DNA from: Streptomyces microflavus
GTDB lineage: Bacteria > Actinomycetota > Actinomycetes > Streptomycetales > Streptomycetaceae
Direction of reading: 5' to 3'
NCBI RefSeq assembly: GCF_014650075.1
Contig: NZ_BMUG01000020.1
Location: 1 to 64,000 of the forward strand
DNA length: 64,000 bases
Shown: positions 26,262-33,674 of the stretch, piece after piece
Numbering within the stretch: the first letter of the stretch is position 1
Layout of the letters: every line of letters starts with the position of its first letter
The notes under the pieces: model-generated
The model's input: only the letters and a program-made list of their open reading frames with translations
Databases searched by the model: none
What the model was told of the DNA's origin: nothing
Program-made: the position numbers and the translations under genes

Positions 26262-27139
26262 GCCCCCAGTGTCGTACGGGCGCTTCCCTCTGCGGACGGT
26301 CGGTCCCGCTCGCAGACGAAGATCGCCGTCCCCGGGATCAGGTTGCCGCGCAGCGGGGACCAGCCGCCCCACTCCTGGTTGTTCCACGCGGGCCACTCCG
26401 GTTCGACCAGGTCGACCAGGCGGAACCCGCCCGCCACCACGTCCCGGACCCGGTCACCGAGCGTGCGGTGGTGCTCCACGTAGACGGCGTCGCCCTGTTC
26501 GTCCTGCTCGACATAGGGGACGCGGTCGAAGTAGGAGGCGGCGACGGAGAGGCCCTCGGGCCCCGGCTCGTCCGGGAACGCCCAGCGGATCGGGTGCGTC
26601 ACGGAGAAGACCCAGCGCCCGCCGGGCCGCAGCACCCGGTGGACCTCGCGGAAGACCTGCACGGGGTCGGCGACGAAGGGCACCGCCCCGTACGCGGAGC
26701 AGGCCAGGTCGAAGGAGCCGTCCCGGAAGGGGAGCCGGCCCGCGTCCGCCTCGACCAGCGGGATGCCCTCCCCGATCCGCAGGGCGTGCTGGAGCTGGCG
26801 GTGGGAGAGGTCGAGCGCGACCGGGCGGGCGCCCTGCGCGGCCAGCCAGCGCGAGCACTGGGCGGCCCCGGCGCCGATCTCCAGGACGTCGAGCCCCTTG
26901 AGGGAGGCGGCGGGCCCCAGCAGGGCGGCCTCCGCCTCGTCCAGCCCTTCCGGGCCCCAGACGAAGCGGTCGTCCCCCAGGAAGCCGCCGTGATCGTTCT
27001 GGTACTCGTCCGCGTTCCGGTCCCACCAGCCCCGGCTGGCCCGGCTGCTCTCGGCCTCGTCCGCCGCGCGGCGGGTGGCTGCGGGTTCTGCGGGGTCGTC
27101 GGGTTCGTCGGAGTGGGTTCCGTGGATCTCTTGGCTCAT
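26258..27139 (-). CDS. Class I SAM-dependent methyltransferase
   Basis: A 293-residue Rossmann methyltransferase. The SAM motif is VLEIGAGAAQCSRWLAAQG near residue 87, motif II is VALDLS, and the later FDLACSAYGAVPFVADP and RVLRPGGRWVFSVTHPI follow the Methyltransf_11 pattern. The first 35 residues are acidic and probably disordered. Substrate is unknown. It lies directly upstream of hrpB with a 4-bp overlap, so the two form one operon and may act in the same, possibly RNA-related, process (inference). Confidence 0.85.
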   Translation of the reverse strand: MSQEIHGTHSDEPDDPAEPAATRRAADEAESSRASRGWWDRNADEYQNDHGGFLGDDRFVWGPEGLDEAEAALLGPAASLKGLDVLEIGAGAAQCSRWLAAQGARPVALDLSHRQLQHALRIGEGIPLVEADAGRLPFRDGSFDLACSAYGAVPFVADPVQVFREVHRVLRPGGRWVFSVTHPIRWAFPDEPGPEGLSVAASYFDRVPYVEQDEQGDAVYVEHHRTLGDRVRDVVAGGFRLVDLVEPEWPAWNNQEWGGWSPLRGNLIPGTAIFVCERDRPSAEGSARTTLGA

Positions 27140-27346
27140 CGTGCCCGTCGTTGTAGTTTGCCTTCACTCGCCGCACGCGGTACGTACCAGAGGTGGTACC
27201 GGGATACGGACGCGTGCGCGCGACGCCTTGCCGCACTGCCGTATTGTGTTCGGGTCGATCGGCCCGAACACGCCTCGGAGAACAGGAGTTGCTCCGGTAC
27301 AGGGCCGATGAGGGGCCGTTGTGTCCCCGGTCCGCGCCTGCGCGCA

Positions 27347-27375
27347 TTGACCCTGTCCGGCTGCCCCCGTATGCT
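27347..27375 (+). promoter_or_regulatory. Strong sigma-HrdB-type promoter of rpsA
   Basis: TTGACC (27347-27352), a 17-nt spacer, and TATGCT (27370-27375). This is the best vegetative promoter in the window. Transcription should begin near 27382, giving a leader of about 190 nt before the rpsA ATG. Confidence 0.75.
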
Positions 27376-27381
27376 ACAAGT

Positions 27382-27573
27382 TGCGCTGCGAGCCTGCGCG
27401 CCTCAGACCTAGCAGGCCGCGCTCGCGTCTGTTGCATGTCCCCTCGGTTGTCGAGGCGTCTCTCCGGAAACGGATTGCGCGCTTTCCAGGCTGTCCGGCT
27501 TCTGCAGAGGCGATACGGGCTTTCGGCGTGGCAGTACCTACGACTCTCTGTCCGTACCGGAGCCCTTTCCCAC
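27382..27573 (+). other. Long 5' leader of rpsA
   Basis: About 190 nt of untranslated leader between the predicted start and the ATG. It contains small potential hairpins (for example CCTCG/CGAGG near 27442-27457) but no known riboswitch that I recognise. In other bacteria S1 represses its own translation through its leader; a similar role here is inference. The upstream stretch 27140-27346 shows no gene. Confidence 0.4.
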
Positions 27574-29091
27574 ATGACGAGCAGCACCGAGACCACCGCC
27601 ACCACTCCGCAGGTTGCGGTCAACGACATCGGCGACGCGGACGCGTTCCTCGCGGCGATCGACGAGACGATCAAGTACTTCAACGACGGCGACATCGTTG
27701 ACGGAGTCATCGTCAAGGTTGACCGGGACGAAGTTCTCCTCGACATCGGTTACAAGACCGAAGGTGTCATCCCGAGCCGCGAGCTCTCGATCAAGCACGA
27801 CGTCGACCCGAACGAGGTCGTCAAGGTCGGCGACGAGATCGAGGCCCTGGTTCTCCAGAAGGAGGACAAGGAAGGCCGCCTGATCCTCTCGAAGAAGCGC
27901 GCTCAGTACGAGCGTGCCTGGGGCACCATCGAGAAGATCAAGGAAGAAGACGGCATCGTCACCGGTACCGTCATCGAGGTCGTCAAGGGTGGTCTCATCC
28001 TCGACATCGGCCTCCGTGGCTTCCTCCCGGCGTCGCTCGTCGAGATGCGTCGCGTCCGCGACCTCCAGCCCTACGTGGGCAAGGAGCTCGAGGCCAAGAT
28101 CATCGAGCTGGACAAGAACCGCAACAACGTGGTCCTGTCCCGCCGTGCCTGGCTCGAGCAGACCCAGTCCGAGGTTCGCCAGACGTTCCTCACCACCCTG
28201 CAGAAGGGTCAGGTCCGCTCCGGCGTCGTCTCCTCGATCGTCAACTTCGGTGCCTTCGTGGACCTGGGTGGCGTCGACGGTCTCGTGCACGTCTCCGAGC
28301 TCTCCTGGAAGCACATCGACCACCCCTCCGAGGTTGTCGAGGTCGGCCAGGAAGTCACCGTCGAGGTCCTCGACGTCGACATGGACCGCGAGCGCGTCTC
28401 CCTGTCGCTCAAGGCGACGCAGGAAGACCCGTGGCAGCAGTTCGCCCGGACGCACCAGATCGGTCAGGTCGTCCCGGGTAAGGTCACGAAGCTCGTTCCG
28501 TTCGGTGCGTTCGTCCGCGTCGACGAGGGCATCGAGGGTCTGGTCCACATCTCCGAGCTGGCCGAGCGCCACGTGGAGATCCCGGAGCAGGTCGTCCAGG
28601 TCAACGACGAGATCTTCGTCAAGGTCATCGACATCGACCTCGAGCGCCGCCGCATCAGCCTCTCGCTGAAGCAGGCCAACGAGTCCTTCGGTGGCGACCC
28701 GGCCTCGGTCGAGTTCGACCCGACGCTGTACGGCATGGCCGCGTCGTACGACGACCAGGGCAACTACATCTACCCCGAGGGCTTCGACCCCGAGACCAAC
28801 GACTGGCTCGAGGGCTTCGAGGCGCAGCGCGAGGTCTGGGAGACCCAGTACGCCGAGGCGCAGACGCGCTTCGAGCAGCACCAGGCCCAGGTCATCAAGT
28901 CCCGCGAGGCCGACGAGGCTGCTGCGGCCGAGGGCGCTGCTGCCCCGGCCGGCGCTGCTCCGGCCGCCTCCGGCGGCAGCGGTGGCGGCGGCGGCTCGTA
29001 CTCCTCGGAGTCGGCGGACAACTCCGGCGCCCTGGCGTCGGACGAGGCCCTTGCCGCCCTGCGCGAGAAGCTGGCGGGCGGCCAGAGCTGA
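27574..29091 (+). CDS. rpsA: 30S ribosomal protein S1
   Basis: A 505-residue mRNA-binding ribosomal protein. Four S1 (OB-fold) repeats are visible, starting near residues 40 (GDIVDGVIVKVDRDEVLLDIG), 125 (GIVTGTVIEVVKGGLILDIG), 211 (GQVRSGVVSSIVNFGAFVDLG) and 296 (GQVVPGKVTKLVPFGAFVRVD). The C-terminal 90 residues are Ala/Gly/Ser-rich and low-complexity, as in Streptomyces orthologues. The ATG at 27574 is preceded by a weak GGAG. The frame is open upstream into the leader, but nothing there is conserved S1 sequence. Codons are highly biased, as for abundant proteins. Confidence 0.97.
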   Translation: MTSSTETTATTPQVAVNDIGDADAFLAAIDETIKYFNDGDIVDGVIVKVDRDEVLLDIGYKTEGVIPSRELSIKHDVDPNEVVKVGDEIEALVLQKEDKEGRLILSKKRAQYERAWGTIEKIKEEDGIVTGTVIEVVKGGLILDIGLRGFLPASLVEMRRVRDLQPYVGKELEAKIIELDKNRNNVVLSRRAWLEQTQSEVRQTFLTTLQKGQVRSGVVSSIVNFGAFVDLGGVDGLVHVSELSWKHIDHPSEVVEVGQEVTVEVLDVDMDRERVSLSLKATQEDPWQQFARTHQIGQVVPGKVTKLVPFGAFVRVDEGIEGLVHISELAERHVEIPEQVVQVNDEIFVKVIDIDLERRRISLSLKQANESFGGDPASVEFDPTLYGMAASYDDQGNYIYPEGFDPETNDWLEGFEAQREVWETQYAEAQTRFEQHQAQVIKSREADEAAAAEGAAAPAGAAPAASGGSGGGGGSYSSESADNSGALASDEALAALREKLAGGQS

Positions 29092-29142
29092 CGCTCCGAC
29101 CCCCGGCGGCTCATCGGCTGCGGTAGAGCTGTAGAGCACTGA

Positions 29143-29176
29143 GTGAGGCCCGTCCCCTTCGGGGGGCGGGCCTCAC
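29143..29176. terminator. Convergent terminator after rpsA
   Basis: GTGAGGCCCG-T-CCCC pairs with GGGG-G-GCGGGCCTCAC around a TTC-type tight loop. It sits between rpsA and the convergent beta-helix gene. Confidence 0.8.
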
Positions 29177-29192
29177 CCATGTGTTCAGCCCG

Positions 29193-30170
29193 TCATGGCG
29201 TGACGGTGATGTTGGTCAGCCCCCTGCCGCCGGTGACGGTGTTGCTCGCGTACACCGTGGTGCGGCAGTTGGCGCTGTTGTTGGTGACGTTGATGGCGAG
29301 CTGCCGGTCGCCGGTGGCGCCGGACAGGTTCGAGGTGTTGTTGCGGAAGACGGTGCCGCAGCCCCAGCCGCTCTGCTGGGTGTGGGTCTCGTAGCCGTTG
29401 TTGGTGGTACGGGTGCCCCTGTTGCCCTCCACCAGCACGTTGTTGCCCTTCACGTCGACCCAGGAGTCGTCGTAGTTGGCCCCGGTGAGCCCGTTGCCGT
29501 CGAAGGTGTTGCCGATGATCCGGGCGCCGGTGGTGCCTTCCTTGATGTCGATGTTCTCGCCGCCGACCCCCGGCCCGATCGTGTTGTTGAGGATCTGCGC
29601 GTTGTCGCTCCGGTCGGAGAGGTCGTTCGCCGTCCCGACGTAGACGCCCTCGCCCATGCCGCGTCCGTTCTGCCCGGTGTCGTAGATGCGGGAGTTCTTC
29701 AGTACGCCGTCCCGGGAGGACGTGCGGAAGTGGACGCCCTCCATGTCGAGGTCGTGGATGGTCACCGAGTCGATGACGACGCCGTTCGCCGCGTCGGTCA
29801 TGATGCCCTTCTGGCCGCCCTTGATCGTGACCCCCTGGACCGTCCAGTACGAGGCGCCGTTCAGGTGCAGCCCGTTGCCGCCGCCCGCCGTCAGGACGGC
29901 TCTGCCGGAGCCGGTCAGGGTGATCCGGGCGCCGGAGGTGCCCGGCCGGGTGGCCTTGAAGTTCCCGGTGTACGTGCCGTCGGCGAGCCGGATCGTGTCA
30001 CCGGGGGAGACCGTGGTGAGCGCCGACTTCAGCTGGGCCGCGGTGGACACGTCGATCACGGCCGCCGCCTTCACGGCTCCGGCGTTCGCGGTCCCGGCGC
30101 CGGTCAGGGCCAGCCCGCCGGTGGCGAGGGCGGCGGCGAGCAGAACGGTGAACGGAGTGCGGGTGCGCAT
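29193..30170 (-). CDS. Secreted right-handed parallel beta-helix protein (pectate-lyase-like fold)
   Basis: A 325-residue exported protein with a signal peptide of about 30 residues (LLAAALATGGLALTGAGTANA). An N-terminal cap follows (IDVSTAAQLKSALTTVSPGDTIRLADGTYTG), as in polysaccharide lyases and chondroitinase B. Successive beta-helix rungs follow, such as NGLHLNGASYWTVQGVTIKGG, GVVIDSVTIHDLDMEGVHF and NAQILNNTIGPGVGGENIDI. It probably binds or cleaves a polysaccharide; catalytic residues cannot be assigned. It is monocistronic and convergent with rpsA. Confidence 0.82.
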   Translation of the reverse strand: MRTRTPFTVLLAAALATGGLALTGAGTANAGAVKAAAVIDVSTAAQLKSALTTVSPGDTIRLADGTYTGNFKATRPGTSGARITLTGSGRAVLTAGGGNGLHLNGASYWTVQGVTIKGGQKGIMTDAANGVVIDSVTIHDLDMEGVHFRTSSRDGVLKNSRIYDTGQNGRGMGEGVYVGTANDLSDRSDNAQILNNTIGPGVGGENIDIKEGTTGARIIGNTFDGNGLTGANYDDSWVDVKGNNVLVEGNRGTRTTNNGYETHTQQSGWGCGTVFRNNTSNLSGATGDRQLAINVTNNSANCRTTVYASNTVTGGRGLTNITVTP

Positions 30171-30395
30171 GGGGGTGCCTTCCCGTCGGAGGGGTCCAGA
30201 ATGTTCCGGTACATGAATACGGAATGCATCTCTGAACGTGTTGCCCAGTGACGGTAGGGACGGCGGCAGGGCGCGTCAAGGTCTGGACCAATAACTGACA
30301 TGCCGTGAAGCTCCGTTGCCGGAAAGTGCGGTCGCGGGGAATGCTCATGGAGCCGACCGCGTTCTTCCCAAGGAACACGAGGAGGAGCGGTAACC

Positions 30396-31334
30396 GTGCC
30401 TGATCCGCAGAGTTTGTACGAATGGGAGCCGAAGGGCCTGGCCGTCGTCGACATGGCGCTGGCCCAGGAGTCGGTCGGCCTGGTCATGCTCTACCACTTC
30501 GACGGATACATCGACGCGGGCGAGACCGGCGAGCAGATCGTCGACGGCCTGCTCGAAACGCTGCCCCACCAGGTCGTGGCCCGCTTCGACCACGACCGGC
30601 TCGTCGACTACCGCGCACGGCGCCCGCTGCTGACCTTCCGCCGCGACCGCTGGACGTCCTTCGAGGCCCCGACCCTGGAGGTCCGGGTCGTCCAGGACGC
30701 CACCGGAGCGCCCTTCCTGCTGCTGTCGGGCCCGGAGCCGGACGTGGAGTGGGAGCGGTTCGCCGCCGCCGTCGAGCAGATCGTCGAGCGCCTCGGCGTA
30801 CGCCTCACGGTGAACTTCCACGGCATCCCCATGGGCGTCCCGCACACCCGCCCCGTCGGCATCACCCCGCACGGCAACCGCACCGACCTGATGCCGGGCC
30901 ACCGCAGCCCCTTCGACGAGGCCCAGGTCCCCGGATCGGCGGAGTCCCTCGTGGAGTACCGGCTGATGGAGTCGGGCCACGACGTCCTCGGGGTCGCCAC
31001 CCACGTCCCGCACTACGTCGCCCGGTCCGCCTACCCGGACGCGGCCCTGACCGCGCTGGAGGCCATCACCGCCGCGACCGGCCTGGTCCTGCCCGCCCTC
31101 GCGCACTCCCTGCGCACCGAGGCCCACCGCACCCAGACCGAGATTGACCGCCAGATCGGCCAGGGCGACGAGGAACTCGTCTCCTTGGTCGAGGGCCTTG
31201 AGCACCAGTACGACGCGGTCGCCGGCTCCGAGACCCGCGGCAACCTCGTCGCCGAACCGGTCGACCTGCCGTCCGCCGACGAGATCGGCCGCGAGTTCGA
31301 GCGCTTCCTCGCGGAGCGGGAGGGCGACGGCTGA
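30396..31334 (+). CDS. PAC2 family protein (proteasome-assembly-chaperone-like)
   Basis: A 312-residue PAC2-domain protein; actinobacterial members are structurally related to proteasome assembly chaperones, but their role is not settled. Conserved pieces are MLYHFDGYIDAGETGEQIVD, RFDHDRLVDYRARRP, NFHGIPMGVPHTRPVGITPHGN and a C-terminal helical segment that may form a coiled coil (TEIDRQIGQGDEELVSLVEGLEHQYD). The GTG start has a strong GGAGGAG at 30381-30387. coaE follows after 66 bp with its own promoter. The region 30171-30395 holds divergent promoters with no further gene. Confidence 0.88.
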   Translation: MPDPQSLYEWEPKGLAVVDMALAQESVGLVMLYHFDGYIDAGETGEQIVDGLLETLPHQVVARFDHDRLVDYRARRPLLTFRRDRWTSFEAPTLEVRVVQDATGAPFLLLSGPEPDVEWERFAAAVEQIVERLGVRLTVNFHGIPMGVPHTRPVGITPHGNRTDLMPGHRSPFDEAQVPGSAESLVEYRLMESGHDVLGVATHVPHYVARSAYPDAALTALEAITAATGLVLPALAHSLRTEAHRTQTEIDRQIGQGDEELVSLVEGLEHQYDAVAGSETRGNLVAEPVDLPSADEIGREFERFLAEREGDG

Positions 31335-31387
31335 GCTGCTCGGCCACCGAGCGGGAGGGTGGCGGCCGGGCGCCCCGGCGGGACCCG

Positions 31388-31393
31388 TAGGCT
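31388..31393 (+). promoter_or_regulatory. -10 box of a leaderless coaE promoter
   Basis: TAGGCT ends 7 nt before the coaE ATG at 31401, the spacing expected for transcription starting at the ATG. No clear -35 is seen. Confidence 0.5.
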
Positions 31394-31400
31394 GCGGCCC

Positions 31401-32009
31401 ATGCTGAAAGTGGGCCTGACCGGCGGGATCGGCGCCGGCAAGAGCGAAGTGTCACGGCGACTCGTCGCGTACGGTGCCGTGCTGATCGACTCCGACCGGA
31501 TCGCGCGCGAGGTCGTCGAGCCCGGAACTCCCGGGCTCGCGGCCGTGATCGAGGAGTTCGGACCGGACGTCCTGACCGCCGACGGCACCCTGAACCGCCC
31601 CGCGCTCGGCGCGATCGTCTTCGCCGACCCGGACCGCCGCGCCGCGCTGAACGCGATCGTCCACCCCCTGGTCGGCGCCCGCGCCGCCGAGCTGGAGCGG
31701 GAGGCCGGTGCGGACGCCGTCGTCATCCATGACGTACCGCTGCTGGCGGAGAACGCCCTCGCCCCCTTCTACGACCTGGTCGTCGTCGTGGACGCGTCCC
31801 CCGAGACCCAGCTCGACCGGCTGGTCAACGTGCGGGGGATGACCGAGTCCGACGCCCGCGCCAGGATGGCCGCCCAGGCGACCCGCGAGGAGCGCCTGGC
31901 CGTCGCCGATCTGACCGTGGACAACGACGGGTCGCTGGAGGCGCTGGAACCCCAGGTCCGCGGGGTCTGGGAGGAACTGCTGCGCAGGGCGGCCGCCACC
32001 ACCCGCTGA
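31401..32009 (+). CDS. coaE: Dephospho-CoA kinase
   Basis: Phosphorylates the 3' hydroxyl of dephospho-CoA ribose, the last step of coenzyme A synthesis. 202 residues. The P-loop is GLTGGIGAGKSEV at residues 6-18, followed by IDSDRIAREVVEPG, the lid-region FYDLVVVVDASPETQLDRL and RMAAQATREERLAVADLTVDN. It is normal length for a single-domain CoaE; some actinobacterial versions carry a C-terminal GrpB/UPF0157 domain that is absent here. The start at ATG 31401 is supported by the GLTGG position and the leaderless promoter. Confidence 0.95.
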   Translation: MLKVGLTGGIGAGKSEVSRRLVAYGAVLIDSDRIAREVVEPGTPGLAAVIEEFGPDVLTADGTLNRPALGAIVFADPDRRAALNAIVHPLVGARAAELEREAGADAVVIHDVPLLAENALAPFYDLVVVVDASPETQLDRLVNVRGMTESDARARMAAQATREERLAVADLTVDNDGSLEALEPQVRGVWEELLRRAAATTR

Positions 32010-32123
32010 CTCCGCGCCGGACACCCGTACGGACCACTCGTACCGACCACCCGTGCCGGCCCGCTGGAATACCCGCACCGGGGCGGACGTTGGAAACCCG
32101 GGAGCGAAGGGAAGGATGCGACC

Positions 32124-32492
32124 GTGCCCGAGAGCAACCCGGAAACCCATGTCATCGACTTCCGCGCGGCCGAGCAACTGCTCGACGCCCGGGACCCCCG
32201 GGGCGCGGTCAAACTGCTCGACTCGGTGATCGCCGCCCACCCGGAGAACACCGCCGCCCGGCTGCTGCGGGCCCGCGCCTTCTTCGCCTCCGCCCAACTG
32301 CGCCCGGCCGAGCTGGAGTTCGAGCTGGTGCTGGAGCGCGAGCCGGACAACGCGTTCGCCCACTACGCACTGGCCCGCACCTTCCAGCGGGCGGGCCGCC
32401 CGGAAGCGGCGATGCGCCACTTCCGGCTCGCGGCCGCGCTCGACCCGAAGCCGGAGTACCTGAAGGCGGCCAGGTTCGACGCCGGAGGCTGA
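32124..32492 (+). CDS. Tetratricopeptide repeat protein
   Basis: A 122-residue all-helical protein with about three TPR units (AEQLLDARDPRGAVKLLDSVIAAHPENTAARLLRARAFF, then ELEFELVLEREPDNAFAHYALARTFQRAG, then PEAAMRHFRLAAALDPKPEYL). Such small TPR proteins mediate protein contacts; the partner is unknown. The GTG at 32124 has AAGGA upstream near 32112-32116. It may be read through from coaE, which ends 114 bp upstream. Confidence 0.82.
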   Translation: MPESNPETHVIDFRAAEQLLDARDPRGAVKLLDSVIAAHPENTAARLLRARAFFASAQLRPAELEFELVLEREPDNAFAHYALARTFQRAGRPEAAMRHFRLAAALDPKPEYLKAARFDAGG

Positions 32493-32513
32493 GCTTCCGG
32501 CGCTCCGCGCCCG

Positions 32514-32822
32514 TCACGGCGGTTTCGTACGGTCCCCCGGGTCGGGCCTCCGCCACCGGGGGCGTCCGCCCCGGTCGGGTTCGTACGGCGGCACGTCCCG
32601 GCCCGGCTGGAAGTGCGCCCCCTGACGCATGCGGTACGTGACCACACAGAGGTCCAGGACCGTGAGGACCAGGAGCACCGCACAGGCCACCGCCCAGCCG
32701 GGCCGCCCGGTCAGGGAGAAGGCCAGCAGACCGAAGAGCGCCCAGAACGTCCCCCACAGACTCAGCCAGAACCGCATCCGCAACGGACTGCGGGCGGTCG
32801 CGGGCTCACTGCCGGTACGCAT
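32514..32822 (-). CDS. DUF6343 family small membrane protein
   Basis: A 102-residue protein with two transmembrane helices (FWLSLWGTFWALFGLLAF and WAVACAVLLVLTVLDLCVVTY), preceded by the family opening MRTGSEPATARSPLRMR. The C-terminal tail is hydrophilic and Pro/Arg-rich. Function is unknown. The ATG at 32822 fits the family start; the longer frame to 32999 is non-conserved. Confidence 0.75.
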   Translation of the reverse strand: MRTGSEPATARSPLRMRFWLSLWGTFWALFGLLAFSLTGRPGWAVACAVLLVLTVLDLCVVTYRMRQGAHFQPGRDVPPYEPDRGGRPRWRRPDPGDRTKPP

Positions 32823-32946
32823 GGCGATCACCTCACACTCCAGCATGGACCCGCGAGGCCCGCGGCGGGAACCGCGGCCGACCCGGTGTGATCGCGGGGG
32901 CCGCCCTGGTCCGCTCGGTGCGCGAAGGCGTACGCGTACCGGCCGG

Positions 32947-33303
32947 TCAGTGCACGAAGGTGTAGCTGCGCCACGGCGGGCCGCTCTCGGCCGCCACATC
33001 GCTGAACCGGGTGGCCACGTACGCCGCCCCGCGGCCGGTGCAGTCGCGGGTGGGGTAGACGATGATGTCGACCAGAGTGCCGTTCTCGAGCTCGCGGGCC
33101 CCGGCGGGGGCCAGCCGGTGGCAGCCGCGCACCGAGGGGCTGTTCACCTGCACCACCGCCTCGCGGTCGGTCGTGTACGTCACCGGGCCGACCGCGGTAC
33201 GGCCGAGGCCGGAGCAGCCCGAGACGGTGAGGGCCAGGAGCGAGGCCGCGGCGACGGCACCCAGACGGCGTCGGCGGCGGGGATCGGGCGCGGTCACGGA
33301 CAT
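32947..33303 (-). CDS. Small exported lipoprotein of unknown function
   Basis: A 118-residue predicted lipoprotein. An Arg-rich n-region (DPRRRRRLG) is followed by a hydrophobic core and a lipobox VSGC with Cys near residue 28. The mature part of about 90 residues contains two Cys (RGCHRL and TRDCTGRG) that could form a disulfide outside the membrane. The start ATG at 33303 has GAGGAC about 9 nt upstream. I do not recognise the family. Confidence 0.7.
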   Translation of the reverse strand: MSVTAPDPRRRRRLGAVAAASLLALTVSGCSGLGRTAVGPVTYTTDREAVVQVNSPSVRGCHRLAPAGARELENGTLVDIIVYPTRDCTGRGAAYVATRFSDVAAESGPPWRSYTFVH

Positions 33304-33588
33304 GGGCGGGTCCTCGTCTGCTCGTCCGGTGCTCGTCCGGCTCTCATCGGTACGCCTCCGGCCCTCATCGGTACGCAGGGGAGACGTGCTGGCGCTGGCC
33401 ACCCTGCCCGCTCCCCACCACCCCGGCATCCGGTGCGCGGCCGACCGGGCGACGGGAGGGGACGACGGAGGTTCACCGGGCATCCGGACGGGGTGCCGCC
33501 CGGCCATCACTGAGCGTGTCCGCCGCCGGACCGGTCCCGAGTGCGCCGCAGACCGCTCTGAACTGTGGTGACGCGGCCGCGAGAAGCG
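33304..33588. other. Intergenic region before the SNF2 helicase gene
   Basis: About 285 bp without a convincing gene. It contains a direct repeat CTCATCGGTACGC (near 33343 and 33364) in the upstream region of the minus-strand lipoprotein gene, possibly regulatory. Confidence 0.35.
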
Positions 33589-33611
33589 TTGTCGGACCCC
33601 CCGCCTAGACT
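33589..33611 (+). promoter_or_regulatory. RecA-NDp/PafBC-like promoter of SNF2 helicase gene
   Basis: TTGTCGGACCC (33589-33599), 6 nt, then TAGACT (33606-33611). It fits TTGTCR at the damage-promoter spacing, but the following GTG of the consensus is degenerate. Transcription would start near 33618, leaving a leader of about 50 nt. Confidence 0.5.
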
Positions 33612-33674
33612 CGCAGAGTCAGCACGCACCGTGCTGGGCCCACTGGGCGGATCGGGCGGAAGGGGGTGGCCGTG